Positions 9,985 through 20,290 of a stretch of 64,000 nt of DNA are shown piece by piece. Under the pieces are notes generated by a model. It had not been told where the DNA came from. It saw only the letters and a list, made by a program, of their open reading frames with translations, and did not search any database. The stretch's first letter is position 1. Each line of letters starts with the position of its first letter. Source of the stretch: Marinomonas ostreistagni (GTDB lineage: Bacteria > Pseudomonadota > Gammaproteobacteria > Pseudomonadales > Marinomonadaceae). The DNA lies in NCBI RefSeq assembly GCF_016888445.1, contig NZ_JAFEKF010000004.1, forward strand, positions 248,001-312,000. The letters are read 5' to 3'. A program made the position numbers and the translations under genes.

Positions 9985-10059
9985 TTACGTTATAAAACTA
10001 CTTTTCGAAGTGGCGAGAGTCAAAATGCTTTCCCGGAGGGGATTTGGCTCATAACGTAA
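9985..10059 (+). ncRNA. Three-way-junction RNA leader upstream of nqrA
   Basis: The leader folds into a compact junction. P1 is a perfect 9-bp stem (TTACGTTAT 9985-9993 with ATAACGTAA 10051-10059). P2 is a 6-bp stem with a UUCG tetraloop (9998-10003 with 10008-10013). P3 pairs GAGTCAAA (10017-10024) with TTTGGCTC (10043-10050) and continues after a 5-base bulge into a 5-bp helix capped by GGA. P3 abuts P1 with no unpaired base, which favours coaxial stacking. I recall a published nqrA-Marinomonas RNA motif upstream of nqrA; this may be that motif, but I cannot check it here. Confidence 0.7.
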
Positions 10060-10096
10060 GTACGCTTTGGTGTTCAATTTTTGTTGGGCAGAACAT

Positions 10097-11434
10097 ATGT
10101 ATAAAATTACAAAAGGCCTAGATGTACCGATCAGCGGTGCTCCTAATCAAACGATTGAGGATGCTCCAGCCGCGAAATCGGTGGCGGTCGTCGGACCTGA
10201 TTATCATGGTATGAAACCAACCATGTTGGTCAAAGAAGGTGACAAGGTCGTTAAAGGGCAGGTTATCTTTACGGATAAGAAAACTGAAGGAGTAAAGTAC
10301 ACCGCCCCTGCTTCAGGTACTGTCACTGCTATTAATCGTGGTGAACGTCGTATGCTGCAATCGGTCGTTATCAAAGTTGAAGGTAACGAAGCGGTTGAGT
10401 TTCCTAAACACGCAAGCTCAGAGCTAAAATCTCTAGGTCGCGACAAGGTGGTTGAAAATCTTGTTGAGTCAGGCCTTTGGACAGCTTTACGTACGCGTCC
10501 TTTCTCTAAAGTGCCTGCGATCGATGCAGTACCAAACTCGATCTTCGTAACGGCGATGGATACCAATCCTCTTGCCGCAGATCCTGCGGTGGTATTGGCG
10601 GATCGTGCGGAAGCGTTTGCAGACGGTTTGACGGTTCTTTCTCGATTGACAGAAGGCAAGGTCTACTTATGTAAAGCGCCGGACAGCAACATTCCGACGA
10701 CTTCTGATGTCACGGTAGAAGAGTTTGCGGGTAAACACCCTGCAGGTCTTGCTGGTACACACATTCACTTCCTTGATCCAGTAGGTGAGAAGAAGTCTGT
10801 TTGGTCTATCAATTACCAAGACGTTGCCATGATTGGTGATTTGTTTGTTAAAGGCGAATTGAATACCACTCGTGTTGTTGCGCTAGGCGGTCCTCAAGTT
10901 AAACAACCTCGTTTGCTTCGCACAGTGATCGGTGCAGACATCAATCAGTTGGTTGCAGGTGAACTGGAAGACGGCGAGAACCGTATCATTTCAGGTTCTG
11001 TGCTATCTGGTCGCAAAGCAATGGGGCCTTACGCGTTCCTTGGTCGCTACCACACTCAGATCGTTGCATTAGCAGAAGGTCGTGAGCGTCAAATGGTGCA
11101 TTACTTGCGTGCCGGTTTTAATAAACACTCCGTACTAAACGTGTTTATTTCTAAACTGACTGGTAAATCTAAGTTTGATATGACAACTACCACTAATGGT
11201 AGTGATCGTACCATGTTGCCATTGGGCCATTTTGAGCGTTTGATGCCGTTGGATATCCTGCCAACTCAATTATTGCGCGCGTTGGTAGTAGGCGACACAG
11301 AGACTGCCATGCAGTTGGGTGCTCTAGAGCTTGAAGAAGAAGACTTGGCGTTAATGACGTACGCGTGTTCTGGTAAGTTCGAGTACGGCCCAATTCTACG
11401 TGACTGTCTCACAACGATTGAGAAAGAGGGTTAA
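10097..11434 (+). CDS. nqrA: Na+-translocating NADH:quinone reductase subunit A
   Basis: NqrA is the large cytoplasmic-side subunit of the Na+-NQR complex, which oxidises NADH, reduces ubiquinone and pumps sodium. The family N-terminus MYKITKGLDVPISG fixes the start at ATG 10097, giving 445 residues, the usual family length. The open frame extends ten codons further upstream to a GTG at 10067, which I reject. It opens the six-gene nqr operon and ends three bases before nqrB. The leader RNA ends 37 bases upstream of the start codon. Confidence 0.97.
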   Translation: MYKITKGLDVPISGAPNQTIEDAPAAKSVAVVGPDYHGMKPTMLVKEGDKVVKGQVIFTDKKTEGVKYTAPASGTVTAINRGERRMLQSVVIKVEGNEAVEFPKHASSELKSLGRDKVVENLVESGLWTALRTRPFSKVPAIDAVPNSIFVTAMDTNPLAADPAVVLADRAEAFADGLTVLSRLTEGKVYLCKAPDSNIPTTSDVTVEEFAGKHPAGLAGTHIHFLDPVGEKKSVWSINYQDVAMIGDLFVKGELNTTRVVALGGPQVKQPRLLRTVIGADINQLVAGELEDGENRIISGSVLSGRKAMGPYAFLGRYHTQIVALAEGRERQMVHYLRAGFNKHSVLNVFISKLTGKSKFDMTTTTNGSDRTMLPLGHFERLMPLDILPTQLLRALVVGDTETAMQLGALELEEEDLALMTYACSGKFEYGPILRDCLTTIEKEG

Positions 11435-11437
11435 TCC

Positions 11438-12634
11438 ATGGGTCTAAGAACTATTCTAGATAAAATGGAGCCTGAGTTTCATTCAGGCGGCAAATATGAG
11501 AAATGGTATGCGCTGTACGAAGCAGTGGATACGATTTTTTATCGTCCAAGCAGTGTCGCTAAAGGCGGTTCTCACGTACGTGACGCGGTAGACATGAAGC
11601 GTGTCATGATTTTGGTATGGATGTGTACTTTCCCTGCCATGTTTTTTGGCATGTACAACATTGGTTTCCAAGCAAATACAGCACTAGATGCTATGGGTGC
11701 GGCCCCTGCTGACACTTGGCGCCAAGGTGTTATCGGTGCATTGACTGCGTATAACGTAGACAGCATCTGGGATAACATGATTTATGGTGCAATGTACTTC
11801 TTGCCAGTTTACCTAACAACGTTTGTTGTTGGTGGCTTCTGGGAAGTATTGTTTGCTGCTGTGCGTAAGCACGAAGTCAACGAAGGTTTCTTCGTAACCT
11901 CTATCCTATTTGCACTAACGCTTCCGGCAACGATTCCTTTATGGCAAGTTGCACTTGGTATCACCTTCGGTGTGGTGCTAGGTAAAGAGGTGTTTGGTGG
12001 TACCGGTAAGAACTTCTTGAACCCTGCACTAGCAGGTCGTGCGTTCTTGTTCTTCGCATACCCAGCTTCTATGTCTGGTGACGCAGTATGGACAGCGGTA
12101 GATGGTTACTCTGGTGCAACAGCGCTTAGCCAAGCAGCTGCAGGTGGTGTTGAAGCACTGTCTATTGCTTGGAGTGATGCATTCTTCGGTTTCATTCAAG
12201 GATCTATGGGTGAGACATCGACGCTGGCTATCTTGATTGGTGGCGGTATCTTGGTGGTGATGCGTATTGCGTCATGGCGTATCGTTGGTGGCGTTCTGTT
12301 GGGTATGGTTGCAACTTCGCTACTTTTCAATGCGATCGGCTCTGATACCAATCCTATGTTTGCAACGCCTTGGTATTGGCACCTAGTCTTGGGTGGCTTT
12401 GCTTTCGGTATGATGTACATGGCTACAGACCCTGTATCAGCCTCTATGACAAACCGTGGTAAGTTGTTCTACGGCGCGCTTATTGGTGTGATGGTGGTGT
12501 TGATCCGTGTGGTTAACCCGGCTTACCCAGAAGGTATGATGTTGGCAATCTTGTTCGCTAACTTGTTTGCTCCGTTCATCGACCACTTCGTAGTGCAAGC
12601 AAACATCAAACGGAGGATTGCTCGTAATGGCTAG
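11438..12634 (+). CDS. nqrB: Na+-translocating NADH:quinone reductase subunit B
   Basis: NqrB is an integral membrane subunit that carries FMN covalently attached to threonine, plus riboflavin. The flavinylation motif SGAT is present, with the acceptor Thr at residue 228. Multiple hydrophobic helices run through the protein, including [14 protein letters not shown] and [18 protein letters not shown]. At 398 residues it is close to family length. Its 3' end overlaps nqrC by eight bases. The flavin transferase ApbE needed to load this site is encoded just downstream. Confidence 0.97.
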   Translation: MGLRTILDKMEPEFHSGGKYEKWYALYEAVDTIFYRPSSVAKGGSHVRDAVDMKRVMILVWMCTFPAMFFGMYNIGFQANTALDAMGAAPADTWRQGVIGALTAYNVDSIWDNMIYGAMYFLPVYLTTFVVGGFWEVLFAAVRKHEVNEGFFVTSILFALTLPATIPLWQVALGITFGVVLGKEVFGGTGKNFLNPALAGRAFLFFAYPASMSGDAVWTAVDGYSGATALSQAAAGGVEALSIAWSDAFFGFIQGSMGETSTLAILIGGGILVVMRIASWRIVGGVLLGMVATSLLFNAIGSDTNPMFATPWYWHLVLGGFAFGMMYMATDPVSASMTNRGKLFYGALIGVMVVLIRVVNPAYPEGMMLAILFANLFAPFIDHFVVQANIKRRIARNG

Positions 12635-13424
12635 CAGTAACGATAGCATTAAAAAGACCATCATCGTGGCGCTGTCACTGTGTTTGGTGTGTTCGATCTT
12701 TGTTGCCGGTGCAGCTGTTGGTCTAAAGCCAATTCAGCAAGAAAACCGTGACTTAGACCGTAAACGTAACATCTTGGCTGCAGCGCAAATGCTTGAGCCA
12801 AACGAAAGTATCGATGAAGTTTTCGCCACCGTTGAGAAACGTCTGGTGAATTTGGAAGCAGGTCGTTTTGCGACAGCTGAAGAGCTTGAGCAAGATAACG
12901 TTAGCGTTGATACCTACATCCAGCAAGATGCAGCCAAAGATCCTGATCTTTCAAAATCTCTTAAAGGTGGCAACGATCCAGCGAGTATTAAACGTCGCGC
13001 GAAATACGCTGTTGTATACCTTGTAAAAGATGAAAGTGAGAAAGCACGCATTATCTTGCCTGTTCATGGCTACGGTCTATGGTCAACTATGTATGGCTTC
13101 GTAGCTCTAGAAGATGACTACTCAACGATTGTTGGTTTTGGTTTCTATCAGCAAGCTGAAACACCTGGACTAGGTGGTGAGGTTGATAACCCGAACTGGA
13201 AAGCGCTATGGGAAGGTAAAGAAGTCTACAACGAAAACAATGAGCCGGTGATTCGTTTGGCGAAAGGATCTGTTGATCCTAATGAGCCGGATGCGGAGCA
13301 TAAAGTAGATGGTCTTTCTGGTGCGACTTTGACAAGCCGCGGTGTGACGAACCTAGTTCAATACTGGTTTGGTGAAGAAAGCTTTGGTCCTTTCCTAACT
13401 AAACTGCGTAGTGAGGGAGAGTAA
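12627..13424 (+). CDS. nqrC: Na+-translocating NADH:quinone reductase subunit C
   Basis: NqrC has a single N-terminal membrane helix and a periplasmic domain bearing a second covalent FMN. The acceptor motif SGAT has its Thr at residue 234. The start is ATG 12627, with CGGAGGA about ten bases upstream inside nqrB. An earlier in-frame codon at 12618 would delete this spacing. The length is 265 residues. Overlap with nqrB and a 2-base gap to nqrD indicate a tightly coupled operon. Confidence 0.97.
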   Translation: MASSNDSIKKTIIVALSLCLVCSIFVAGAAVGLKPIQQENRDLDRKRNILAAAQMLEPNESIDEVFATVEKRLVNLEAGRFATAEELEQDNVSVDTYIQQDAAKDPDLSKSLKGGNDPASIKRRAKYAVVYLVKDESEKARIILPVHGYGLWSTMYGFVALEDDYSTIVGFGFYQQAETPGLGGEVDNPNWKALWEGKEVYNENNEPVIRLAKGSVDPNEPDAEHKVDGLSGATLTSRGVTNLVQYWFGEESFGPFLTKLRSEGE

Positions 13425-13426
13425 GC

Positions 13427-14089
13427 ATGTCTGATGTGAAAAAAGTCCTGTTTGGACCGATTCTTTCTAACAACCCGATCGCCTTGCAGATCCTAGGTAT
13501 TTGTTCTGCGCTAGCAGTAACAAGTAGCTTGAGCGTAAGTTTGGTAATGTCGATCGCACTAACGCTAGTGTGTGCATTCTCAAACTTCTTTATTGCGATC
13601 ATTCGTAACCACATTCCAAGCAGCATTCGTATCATCGTACAGATGATCATTATTGCCTCATTGGTAATTGTGGTTGACCAGGTTTTGAAAGCGTTTGCTT
13701 TTGAAATCAGTAAGCAGCTTTCGGTATTCGTTGGTTTGATCATCACCAACTGTATCGTTATGGGTCGTGCAGAAGCCTACGCTATGAAAAATGGCCCAGG
13801 CATGAGCTTCCTAGACGGTATCGGTAACGGTCTTGGTTACAGTGCGATGCTGTTGATTGTCGGCTTCTTCCGTGAACTATTGGGTGCGGGTAAGTTGTTC
13901 GGTGTTCCAGTACTTGAGACAGTTCAAAACGGTGGCTGGTACCAGCCAAACGGTTTGATGCTTCTTCCACCAAGTGCTTTCTTCGTAATTGGTCTAGTGA
14001 TCTGGGCATTGCGTGCCTACAAGAAAGAACAGGTTGAAGAGCCAGAGTTCAAGATTGCTAAAAACTCTCGTTCTCAGGAGGCCCTATAA
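13427..14089 (+). CDS. nqrD: Na+-translocating NADH:quinone reductase subunit D
   Basis: NqrD is a polytopic membrane subunit, homologous to NqrE, that helps form the sodium channel and the intramembrane iron site. About six hydrophobic helices are visible. The conserved segment [14 protein letters not shown] contains the cysteine used in the 2Fe-2S site shared with NqrE. The length is 220 residues. A GAGGGAGA Shine-Dalgarno precedes the ATG, and nqrE starts on the next base after the stop. Confidence 0.97.
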   Translation: MSDVKKVLFGPILSNNPIALQILGICSALAVTSSLSVSLVMSIALTLVCAFSNFFIAIIRNHIPSSIRIIVQMIIIASLVIVVDQVLKAFAFEISKQLSVFVGLIITNCIVMGRAEAYAMKNGPGMSFLDGIGNGLGYSAMLLIVGFFRELLGAGKLFGVPVLETVQNGGWYQPNGLMLLPPSAFFVIGLVIWALRAYKKEQVEEPEFKIAKNSRSQEAL

Positions 14090-14698
14090 ATGGAACACCT
14101 AATCAGTCTTTTTATTAAGGCCGTATTTGTTGAAAACATGGCGTTAGCCTTCTTCTTAGGTATGTGTACATTTTTGGCACTGTCTAAGAAAGTTGAAACA
14201 GCGATTGGTCTGGGTATCGCAGTTGTTATCGTACTGGCGGTAACGGTTCCTGTGAACAACCTGCTATACCAAAACCTATTGGCAGACGGCGCGTTAGAGT
14301 GGGCTGGCCTACCTAATGTTGACCTAAGCTTCTTGGGTCTATTGAGCTACATCGGCGTTATCGCGGCGATTGTTCAGATTTTGGAAATGACTTTGGATAA
14401 GTACATGCCAGCGTTATACAACGCATTGGGCGTGTTCTTGCCACTGATCACTGTAAACTGTGCCATCATGGGTGCGTCACTGTTCATGGTTGAACGTGAT
14501 TACAACTTCTCTGAAAGTTTGGTTTACGGTGTGGGTGCTGGTATCGGTTGGGCGCTTGCAATTGCAGCCCTTGCAGGTATCCGTGAGAAGCTAAAATACT
14601 CTGACGTGCCAGCAGGTCTTCGTGGTTTGGGTATTACGTTCATCACCGTTGGTTTGATGAGCTTGGGCTTCATGTCATTTTCTGGTGTGCAGCTTTAA
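14090..14698 (+). CDS. nqrE: Na+-translocating NADH:quinone reductase subunit E
   Basis: NqrE is the second of the homologous membrane subunits pairing with NqrD. The conserved [12 protein letters not shown] segment carries its iron-ligand cysteine, and a second cysteine lies in the [12 protein letters not shown] helix. Its 202 residues match the family. It directly abuts nqrD, with AGGAG at the nqrD 3' end acting as ribosome-binding site. Confidence 0.97.
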   Translation: MEHLISLFIKAVFVENMALAFFLGMCTFLALSKKVETAIGLGIAVVIVLAVTVPVNNLLYQNLLADGALEWAGLPNVDLSFLGLLSYIGVIAAIVQILEMTLDKYMPALYNALGVFLPLITVNCAIMGASLFMVERDYNFSESLVYGVGAGIGWALAIAALAGIREKLKYSDVPAGLRGLGITFITVGLMSLGFMSFSGVQL

Positions 14699-14740
14699 TC
14701 GCTGCACAGTTAGACAACCAAGAAAAAAGGTTAAACTAGC

Positions 14741-15967
14741 ATGGACTTAGAAACAATTATTCTAGGTGTTGTGATGTTTACTGCTATCGTACTGGCACTA
14801 GTAGCAATCATTTTGTTTGCTCGTGCCCGTCTAGTAAGTAGCGGTGACGTAACAATCCGAATTAATGGTGAAAAAGAAGTGACATCGCCTGCCGGCGGTA
14901 AGCTTCTTCAAACCCTAGCGAACAGCGGTATTTTCTTGTCATCAGCATGTGGTGGTGGCGGTACTTGTGCACAGTGTAAATGTAAGGTGCTAAACGGTGG
15001 TGGCTCAATGCTATCAACTGAACGCTCTCACTTTACTCGCGGCGAAGAAAAAGAAGGTTACCGTCTATCTTGTCAGGTGTCTGTTAAGCAAGACATGGAC
15101 GTAGAGGTTCCGGAAGAAGTCTTTGGTGTAAAAGCATGGGATTGTACGGTTGAGTCAAATCCAAACGTTGCGACCTTCATCAAAGAGCTAACGCTACGTT
15201 TGCCTGAAGGTGAAAACGTAGACTTCCGTGCTGGTGGTTATGTGCAGCTTGAAGCGCCGCCACACACGGTTAACTACAAAGACTTCGATATTCAAGAAGA
15301 GTACCGTGGCGATTGGGATCACTTTAATCTTTGGAAATTCGTTTCTAAAGTAGATGAGACCATCATTCGTGCTTACTCAATGGCGAACTACCCAGAAGAG
15401 AAGGGCGTTGTGAAATTCAACATCCGTATCGCTTCACCGCCACCAGGTAAAGACGATGTGCCACCAGGTCAAATGTCTTCTTACGTATTCAGCCTTAAGC
15501 CAGGCGATACAATCAAAGTATACGGTCCATTTGGTGAGTTCTTCGCTAAGGATACGGACGCAGAGATGGTATTCGTTGGTGGTGGTGCAGGTATGGCGCC
15601 AATGCGTTCGCATATCTTCGACCAGCTTAAGCGTCTAAATTCTACGCGTAAGATCTCTTTCTGGTACGGTGCGCGTAGCTTGCGTGAAGCCTTCTACACG
15701 GAAGAATACGATCAGCTTGAAGAAGAAAATGAAAACTTCGAATGGCATTTGGCACTTTCTGATCCTCAGCCAGAGGATAACTGGGAAGGTAAAACAGGTT
15801 TCATCCATAACGTATTGTATGAAAACTACCTGAAAGATCACCCAGCGCCAGAAGACTGTGAGTTCTACATGTGTGGACCTCCGATGATGAACCAGTCTGT
15901 CATCAAAATGCTAGAAGACCTAGGTGTTGAGAAAGAAAATATCCTTCTTGATGACTTTGGTGGCTAG
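14741..15967 (+). CDS. nqrF: Na+-translocating NADH:quinone reductase subunit F
   Basis: NqrF is the NADH-oxidising subunit. An N-terminal membrane helix (residues 5-28) is followed by a 2Fe-2S ferredoxin domain with Cys70, Cys76, Cys79 and Cys111. A ferredoxin-reductase module then binds FAD (RAYSMANY) and NADH ([11 protein letters not shown] and CGPPMM). The length is 408 residues, ending in the conserved LDDFGG tail. It is the last structural subunit, and a terminator begins 16 bases after the stop. Confidence 0.98.
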   Translation: MDLETIILGVVMFTAIVLALVAIILFARARLVSSGDVTIRINGEKEVTSPAGGKLLQTLANSGIFLSSACGGGGTCAQCKCKVLNGGGSMLSTERSHFTRGEEKEGYRLSCQVSVKQDMDVEVPEEVFGVKAWDCTVESNPNVATFIKELTLRLPEGENVDFRAGGYVQLEAPPHTVNYKDFDIQEEYRGDWDHFNLWKFVSKVDETIIRAYSMANYPEEKGVVKFNIRIASPPPGKDDVPPGQMSSYVFSLKPGDTIKVYGPFGEFFAKDTDAEMVFVGGGAGMAPMRSHIFDQLKRLNSTRKISFWYGARSLREAFYTEEYDQLEEENENFEWHLALSDPQPEDNWEGKTGFIHNVLYENYLKDHPAPEDCEFYMCGPPMMNQSVIKMLEDLGVEKENILLDDFGG

Positions 15968-15982
15968 CACTGAATGAAACAC

Positions 15983-16012
15983 AGACCCACCTTTTGGTGG
16001 GTCTTTGTTTTT
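15983..16012 (+). terminator. Rho-independent terminator after nqrF
   Basis: A perfect 9-bp stem (AGACCCACC / GGTGGGTCT) with a TTTT loop is followed by a T-rich tract. It separates the six structural genes from apbE-nqrM-sthA, probably as a partial stop, since apbE begins only about 25 bases later. Confidence 0.85.
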
Positions 16013-16036
16013 CGCTTGTTAAAATGTTGTGTGTCT

Positions 16037-17053
16037 ATGAAAAATAAATTTCTACTGGGACTTGTTGTCGTGATTTTGGCGACGATTCTTTACAAGTCAG
16101 TATCTTTTTCGCCAGAACTTATTAGTTTCTCCGGCCCGACAATGGGCACCACGTACACCGTAAAATATGTGTCCACTGCGGATGCAGCCAATAAAGAAGA
16201 ATTACAAACGCAAGTAGATGGTGTGTTAGCGAGAGTGAATCGCTTGATGTCTACTTACGATCCAAGCTCAGAATTGTCTGAGTTTAATAAATTGCCTGCG
16301 GGCTCGACCATTGAGATTTCAGATGATATGGCGTATGTGCTTGAAGAGGCGTTGCATATCAGTGATATCACTCATGGTAAATACGATGTCACGGTAGGAC
16401 CACTGGTTAACCTGTGGGGTTTTGGCCCAGGGGTGCATCATGACCAGGCCCCTTCTGCAGAAGAGATTGCGACAACCAGTGAGCGAGTGGGTTTTCATTA
16501 CTTAAGCTTGCAAGGTAATCAATTAAGTAAGTCACGTGAAATCTATGTGGATTTGTCATCGATTGCCAAGGGTTTTGGGGTGGATGAGGTGGCTCGTACC
16601 TTGAAGGAAGCGGGTATAAAGGACTATCTTGTAGAAGTCGGCGGGGAAATACGTGCTGCTGGACATAAAATCGACGGCAGTAGTTGGAAGATCGGTATTG
16701 AAAGCCCTGCTGGTGGTCACCAAGTGGCCCAGCGCATTATTGATGCTGATGATATTGCCATCGCTACCTCAGGTGATTACCGAAATTATTTTGAAGAAGA
16801 TGGTGTGCGTTACTCGCATACGATTGATCCAACCACGGGTAAGCCGATTACACACCGCTTGGTATCGGTAACAGTGCTTGATAAGAGTGCGACCCGTGCC
16901 GACGGTCTAGCGACCGCCATTACAGTATTAGGCCCAGAAGATGGTCTGAAGCTTGCTAACGATGAAGGTGTAGCAGCTTATATGTTGGTGAAAGAAGATA
17001 CAGGGTTTGTTGAGCAATACTCTGAGGCGTTTACGCCGTTTTTAGCCGACTAA
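16037..17053 (+). CDS. apbE: FAD:protein FMN transferase ApbE
   Basis: ApbE attaches FMN to threonine in NqrB and NqrC, so it is the maturation enzyme for the upstream complex. Family motifs are present: GPTMGTTY near the N-terminus, the YDVTVGPLVNLWGFG segment, the DLSSIAKGFGVD segment and the TSGDYRNYF / SHTIDPTTG region. The start at 16037 is chosen because an upstream ATG (15974) would place coding sequence through the terminator hairpin. The N-terminus is a hydrophobic anchor without a lipobox cysteine, unlike many ApbE lipoproteins. The length is 338 residues. Confidence 0.94.
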   Translation: MKNKFLLGLVVVILATILYKSVSFSPELISFSGPTMGTTYTVKYVSTADAANKEELQTQVDGVLARVNRLMSTYDPSSELSEFNKLPAGSTIEISDDMAYVLEEALHISDITHGKYDVTVGPLVNLWGFGPGVHHDQAPSAEEIATTSERVGFHYLSLQGNQLSKSREIYVDLSSIAKGFGVDEVARTLKEAGIKDYLVEVGGEIRAAGHKIDGSSWKIGIESPAGGHQVAQRIIDADDIAIATSGDYRNYFEEDGVRYSHTIDPTTGKPITHRLVSVTVLDKSATRADGLATAITVLGPEDGLKLANDEGVAAYMLVKEDTGFVEQYSEAFTPFLAD

Positions 17054-17069
17054 TTCATGAGAGGTTAAT

Positions 17070-17306
17070 ATGACTACGATTTTATTGGCATTTGGTTTGA
17101 TGGTTGCCTTGGTGATTGCCATGGCTGTAGGTGTTCTGATGGGGCGTAAGCCTATTTCTGGTTCGTGTGGCGGTATGAGTGCCCTGAACATGGAAGTGGC
17201 TTGTGACATTTGTGGCGGTGATAAAGGAAAGTGCGAAAAGGAAACTAAAAAAGCACGTGCAGCTGACGCTTCTGATGATCAGTTTTATGACGCAACAAAT
17301 AAATGA
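17070..17306 (+). CDS. nqrM: Na+-NQR maturation protein NqrM
   Basis: This 78-residue protein has an N-terminal membrane helix (residues 4-24) and four cysteines at 33, 45, 48 and 55 in the pattern CGGMSALN then CDICGG then KCEK. These are the hallmarks of NqrM (formerly DUF539). NqrM is needed to assemble the iron centre of Na+-NQR. It lies between apbE and sthA with short gaps, which supports co-expression with the complex. Confidence 0.95.
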   Translation: MTTILLAFGLMVALVIAMAVGVLMGRKPISGSCGGMSALNMEVACDICGGDKGKCEKETKKARAADASDDQFYDATNK

Positions 17307-17320
17307 GGTAATAGAATCTT

Positions 17321-18715
17321 ATGACGACTAGGCATTATGATGTCGTGGTACTAGGTACCGGTCCTGCTGGGGAGGGAGCTGCAATGAATGCAGCTAAAGC
17401 AGGCAAACGCGTTGCTGTCATTGAGGCTAGTCCGCGAGTAGGCGGGAGCTGTACCCATCTTGGTACAATCCCTTCAAAAGCACTTCGTCATGCGGTAAAA
17501 GAAATTATGGCCTTTAACACGAATCCCATGTTTCGTGCGATTGGCGAGCCACGCTTATTCTCTTTCCCAAAAGTCTTGGAAAGTGCGAATAAAGTGATTG
17601 ATAAGCAAGTATTAGGACGTACCGAATACTATGCGCGTAACCGTATCGATGTGTACTTCGGTCGCGGTAAATTCAAAGATGCGAATACTATTGAAGTCAA
17701 TACGTACGAAAAAGGCCCAGAAGAGATTCGTGCTGATCGCGTTGTGATCGCCACGGGTTCACGCCCATACCGTCCGGTCAATATCGATTTCAATCACCCA
17801 CGCGTGTACTGTTCAGACAGTATTTTGACGCTGAATCATACACCACGTTCACTGATTATTTACGGTGCTGGCGTTATCGGTTCAGAGTACGCATCGATTT
17901 TTAGTGGCTTAGGTGTGCGTGTTGAGTTGATCAACCCAGGTAAGAAACTGCTTAGCTTCTTGGACGACGAAATTACGGATGCCTTGAGCTACCACTTGCG
18001 TGACGGCGGTATTTTGATTCGCCACAACGAGACGTATGAGTCAGTAGAAACGACAGACAAAGATGTGGTGCTGAACTTAGCGTCAGGTAAGAAGCTTAAA
18101 GCCGATGCTTTGTTGTTCTGTAATGGCCGTTCGGGTAACACTGAAAGTCTAGGTCTTGAAAATATTGGTTTGGAGACTAACTCTCGTGGCCAATTGGCAG
18201 TGAATGATACTTACCAAACTGCAGTAGAAAACGTTTACGCAGCGGGTGATGTGATTGGTTGGCCAAGTTTGGCGAGCGCTGCCTACGACCAAGGTCGTTC
18301 AGTCGCGGCGAATATGTTTGACCTAGAAGGTGGTCATTACATTTCCGAGGTGCCAACGGGGATTTACACGATTCCAGAGATCTCTTCGGTCGGTAAAACA
18401 GAAGCTGAATTGACATCTGAGAAGGTGCCTTACGAAGTTGGACGAGCCTTCTTTAAGAACACTGCGCGTGCACAAATTACCGGTGAAGCGGTAGGGATGC
18501 TGAAAATTCTATTCCACCGTGAAACGCTAGAGCTGTTGGGGATCCATTGTTTTGGTGACCAAGCTTCTGAAATCGTACACATCGGTCAAGCAATCATGAA
18601 GCAGCCAGGTGAATTGAATACGTTGAAATACTTTTTGAATACGACATTTAACTATCCAACGATGGCAGAGGCTTATCGTGTGGCAGCGTTGAATGGTTTC
18701 AATCGCGTGTTCTAG
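17321..18715 (+). CDS. sthA: Soluble pyridine nucleotide transhydrogenase
   Basis: SthA is a cytoplasmic FAD flavoprotein that moves electrons from NADPH to NAD+. The N-terminal GxGxxG ([10 protein letters not shown]) binds FAD. The motif [13 protein letters not shown] keeps only one of the two redox cysteines of related lipoamide and glutathione reductases, which is the mark of SthA. A second dinucleotide fold ([10 protein letters not shown]) binds NAD(P). The length of 464 residues is typical. It follows nqrM by 14 bases, coupling NADH supply to the NADH-oxidising pump. Confidence 0.97.
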   Translation: MTTRHYDVVVLGTGPAGEGAAMNAAKAGKRVAVIEASPRVGGSCTHLGTIPSKALRHAVKEIMAFNTNPMFRAIGEPRLFSFPKVLESANKVIDKQVLGRTEYYARNRIDVYFGRGKFKDANTIEVNTYEKGPEEIRADRVVIATGSRPYRPVNIDFNHPRVYCSDSILTLNHTPRSLIIYGAGVIGSEYASIFSGLGVRVELINPGKKLLSFLDDEITDALSYHLRDGGILIRHNETYESVETTDKDVVLNLASGKKLKADALLFCNGRSGNTESLGLENIGLETNSRGQLAVNDTYQTAVENVYAAGDVIGWPSLASAAYDQGRSVAANMFDLEGGHYISEVPTGIYTIPEISSVGKTEAELTSEKVPYEVGRAFFKNTARAQITGEAVGMLKILFHRETLELLGIHCFGDQASEIVHIGQAIMKQPGELNTLKYFLNTTFNYPTMAEAYRVAALNGFNRVF

Positions 18716-18730
18716 TATGTGATAAGTATA

Positions 18731-18756
18731 AAAAAGGCGCCTAGGGCGCCTTTTTT
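18731..18756. terminator. Bidirectional terminator between sthA and hpt
   Basis: An 11-bp stem (AAAAAGGCGCC with GGCGCCTTTTT) around a TAG loop has an A-run on one side and a T-run on the other. It serves both convergent genes. Confidence 0.9.
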
Positions 18757-18777
18757 GTGTGGAATTGTATTGCAGTC

Positions 18778-19362
18778 TTATTTGCCCTTCACCGCATAGA
18801 TCGCTTGCAAGTTGCGGAAGTAACCTTGGTAATCCATGCCGTAACCGAATAAAAATCGGTCTTCAACATCTAAACCGTTGTAGTCTGGGCGCATCTCAAC
18901 TTTACGGTCGTGCAGCTTATTAACCACGGTTGCTGAGTAGACATTTTTAGCACCTTTCTCTTCAAACCATTTGATGATGGCTTCTAAGGTATGGCCTTGA
19001 TCAAAGATATCGTCAACGATTAAGACTTCACGACCTTCAAACTCTGCTTCAGGAAAGCGGCTCCAGTGTAATGTGCTACCTTGTATTTCTTTGCCGTAGC
19101 GACTGGCTTGTACGTAGTCGATTTCTAGCGGAAACGTCAATCTTTGTAGTAGGGCAGCGGTAGGGATGAGGCCACCATTCATGACACAAACTACTAATGG
19201 GAGTTTGTCGCCAAGGTCTGCGGTGATTTGCTCGGCCATATTATCTAGCGCATCGTTAATTTGCTCAGCACTGATTAGGCAGTCTGCTTCGCTTAAGATA
19301 GTCTTGAGTTCGTCGATATTATGCATAAATGAGTACAGTTTCTTAGAAGTTTGACCGATCAT
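18778..19362 (-). CDS. hpt: Hypoxanthine-guanine phosphoribosyltransferase
   Basis: This purine-salvage enzyme converts hypoxanthine or guanine plus PRPP to the nucleotide. The PRPP-binding loop VLIVDDIFDQGHT is clear, as is the flexible-loop region (ASRYGKEIQG). Two starts are possible. ATG 19362 overlaps the yihY stop by four bases. ATG 19326 (MHNIDELKTIL) matches the usual family N-terminus and gives 182 residues instead of 194. Neither has a strong Shine-Dalgarno. It is in an operon with the upstream membrane-protein gene. Confidence 0.92.
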   Translation of the reverse strand: MIGQTSKKLYSFMHNIDELKTILSEADCLISAEQINDALDNMAEQITADLGDKLPLVVCVMNGGLIPTAALLQRLTFPLEIDYVQASRYGKEIQGSTLHWSRFPEAEFEGREVLIVDDIFDQGHTLEAIIKWFEEKGAKNVYSATVVNKLHDRKVEMRPDYNGLDVEDRFLFGYGMDYQGYFRNLQAIYAVKGK

Positions 19363-20210
19363 TCTAACTCATCGGAGTCTTTATAGCGATTCAAATTGTG
19401 CAGCGTAGCGTTGAGGCTAGCGGACAGCAAAATGATGAGCCATGTGAACTGTAGCCAAACTAAAAAAATTGGCAAGGCAGCAAAGGTGCCATAAACAATT
19501 TGGTAGCTGGCAAAGAATTGCGCAAAGTTACCGAAGATGGAGTTAAGTGTGGCAATCGCGACACCACCTACCAAGGCGGCTACGGCAGTGGGTTTAATGC
19601 GTACTTCAGTATTAGGGATCAGAAAATTAATTAAAAACAATAATAAGAAATAAATGAGATAGCTAGCCAGCTCAACTAAGTTTTCAAAAATATTAGGAAT
19701 GTATTGTCCAGTGATTTGCGACGATAATAATGTGCCGTAGAGGCTCATCATGACGGCCAGCATAATAGGGCCAAGTGTTAATACTGCCCAGTAGGTTAAC
19801 AGTCGCTCACGAATTTTACGTTTCTGTTTTATTTTCCAAATAGCTTGTACAGAGCCTTCGAAACTATTGAGTAGTAACAGGGCGGTGAATATAAGCGTTG
19901 CCACGCCTGCTGCGGGTAAATTCTTTGTTTGGTCTGAGAAATCCAATAGATAAGGGATAACAGTACTGCTGCTTCCTGGGGCAAGATTTGCCTCAATAAA
20001 TTCCATCAAGGTGTCTTGAATGGAATTGATGGCAGGGGTTAAGCGTAATATGCCGAATACAATCGTAATAATCGGTACCGCCGCCAATAAAGAGGCGAGC
20101 GTCAAGTGGGCAGCACGCAAAGACACTTGGTGTTTTTGGGCGCGCATCCAGACCAAGCGCACCAACTGGTAGAAAGAAGCAAACGCATTTTTTGCGGCGC
20201 GAAGCTGCAT
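19359..20210 (-). CDS. YihY/BrkB-family inner-membrane protein
   Basis: This 283-residue polytopic protein has about six membrane segments and the family pattern KHQVSLRAAHLTLASLLAAVPIITI in its N-terminal third (shown in pieces: RAAHLTLASLLAAVPI). The YihY/BrkB family was once called ribonuclease BN by error; its real transport or structural function is not established. It overlaps hpt by four bases. The GIQFTWLI-type C-terminal helix is conserved. Confidence 0.88.
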   Translation of the reverse strand: MQLRAAKNAFASFYQLVRLVWMRAQKHQVSLRAAHLTLASLLAAVPIITIVFGILRLTPAINSIQDTLMEFIEANLAPGSSSTVIPYLLDFSDQTKNLPAAGVATLIFTALLLLNSFEGSVQAIWKIKQKRKIRERLLTYWAVLTLGPIMLAVMMSLYGTLLSSQITGQYIPNIFENLVELASYLIYFLLLFLINFLIPNTEVRIKPTAVAALVGGVAIATLNSIFGNFAQFFASYQIVYGTFAALPIFLVWLQFTWLIILLSASLNATLHNLNRYKDSDELE

Positions 20211-20290
20211 AGTCGATATCCTTATAAGTAGCCTAGTATTAGTTTAACGCTAAACGTGTTTGGCGGCTATTGTGCAAGTAATGAGGTAAG

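Noticed and set aside
15974-16036. Upstream ATG extending apbE by 21 codons
   Set aside because: The extension would be translated through the nqrF terminator hairpin and lacks a ribosome-binding site; the ATG at 16037 starts the normal hydrophobic N-terminus.
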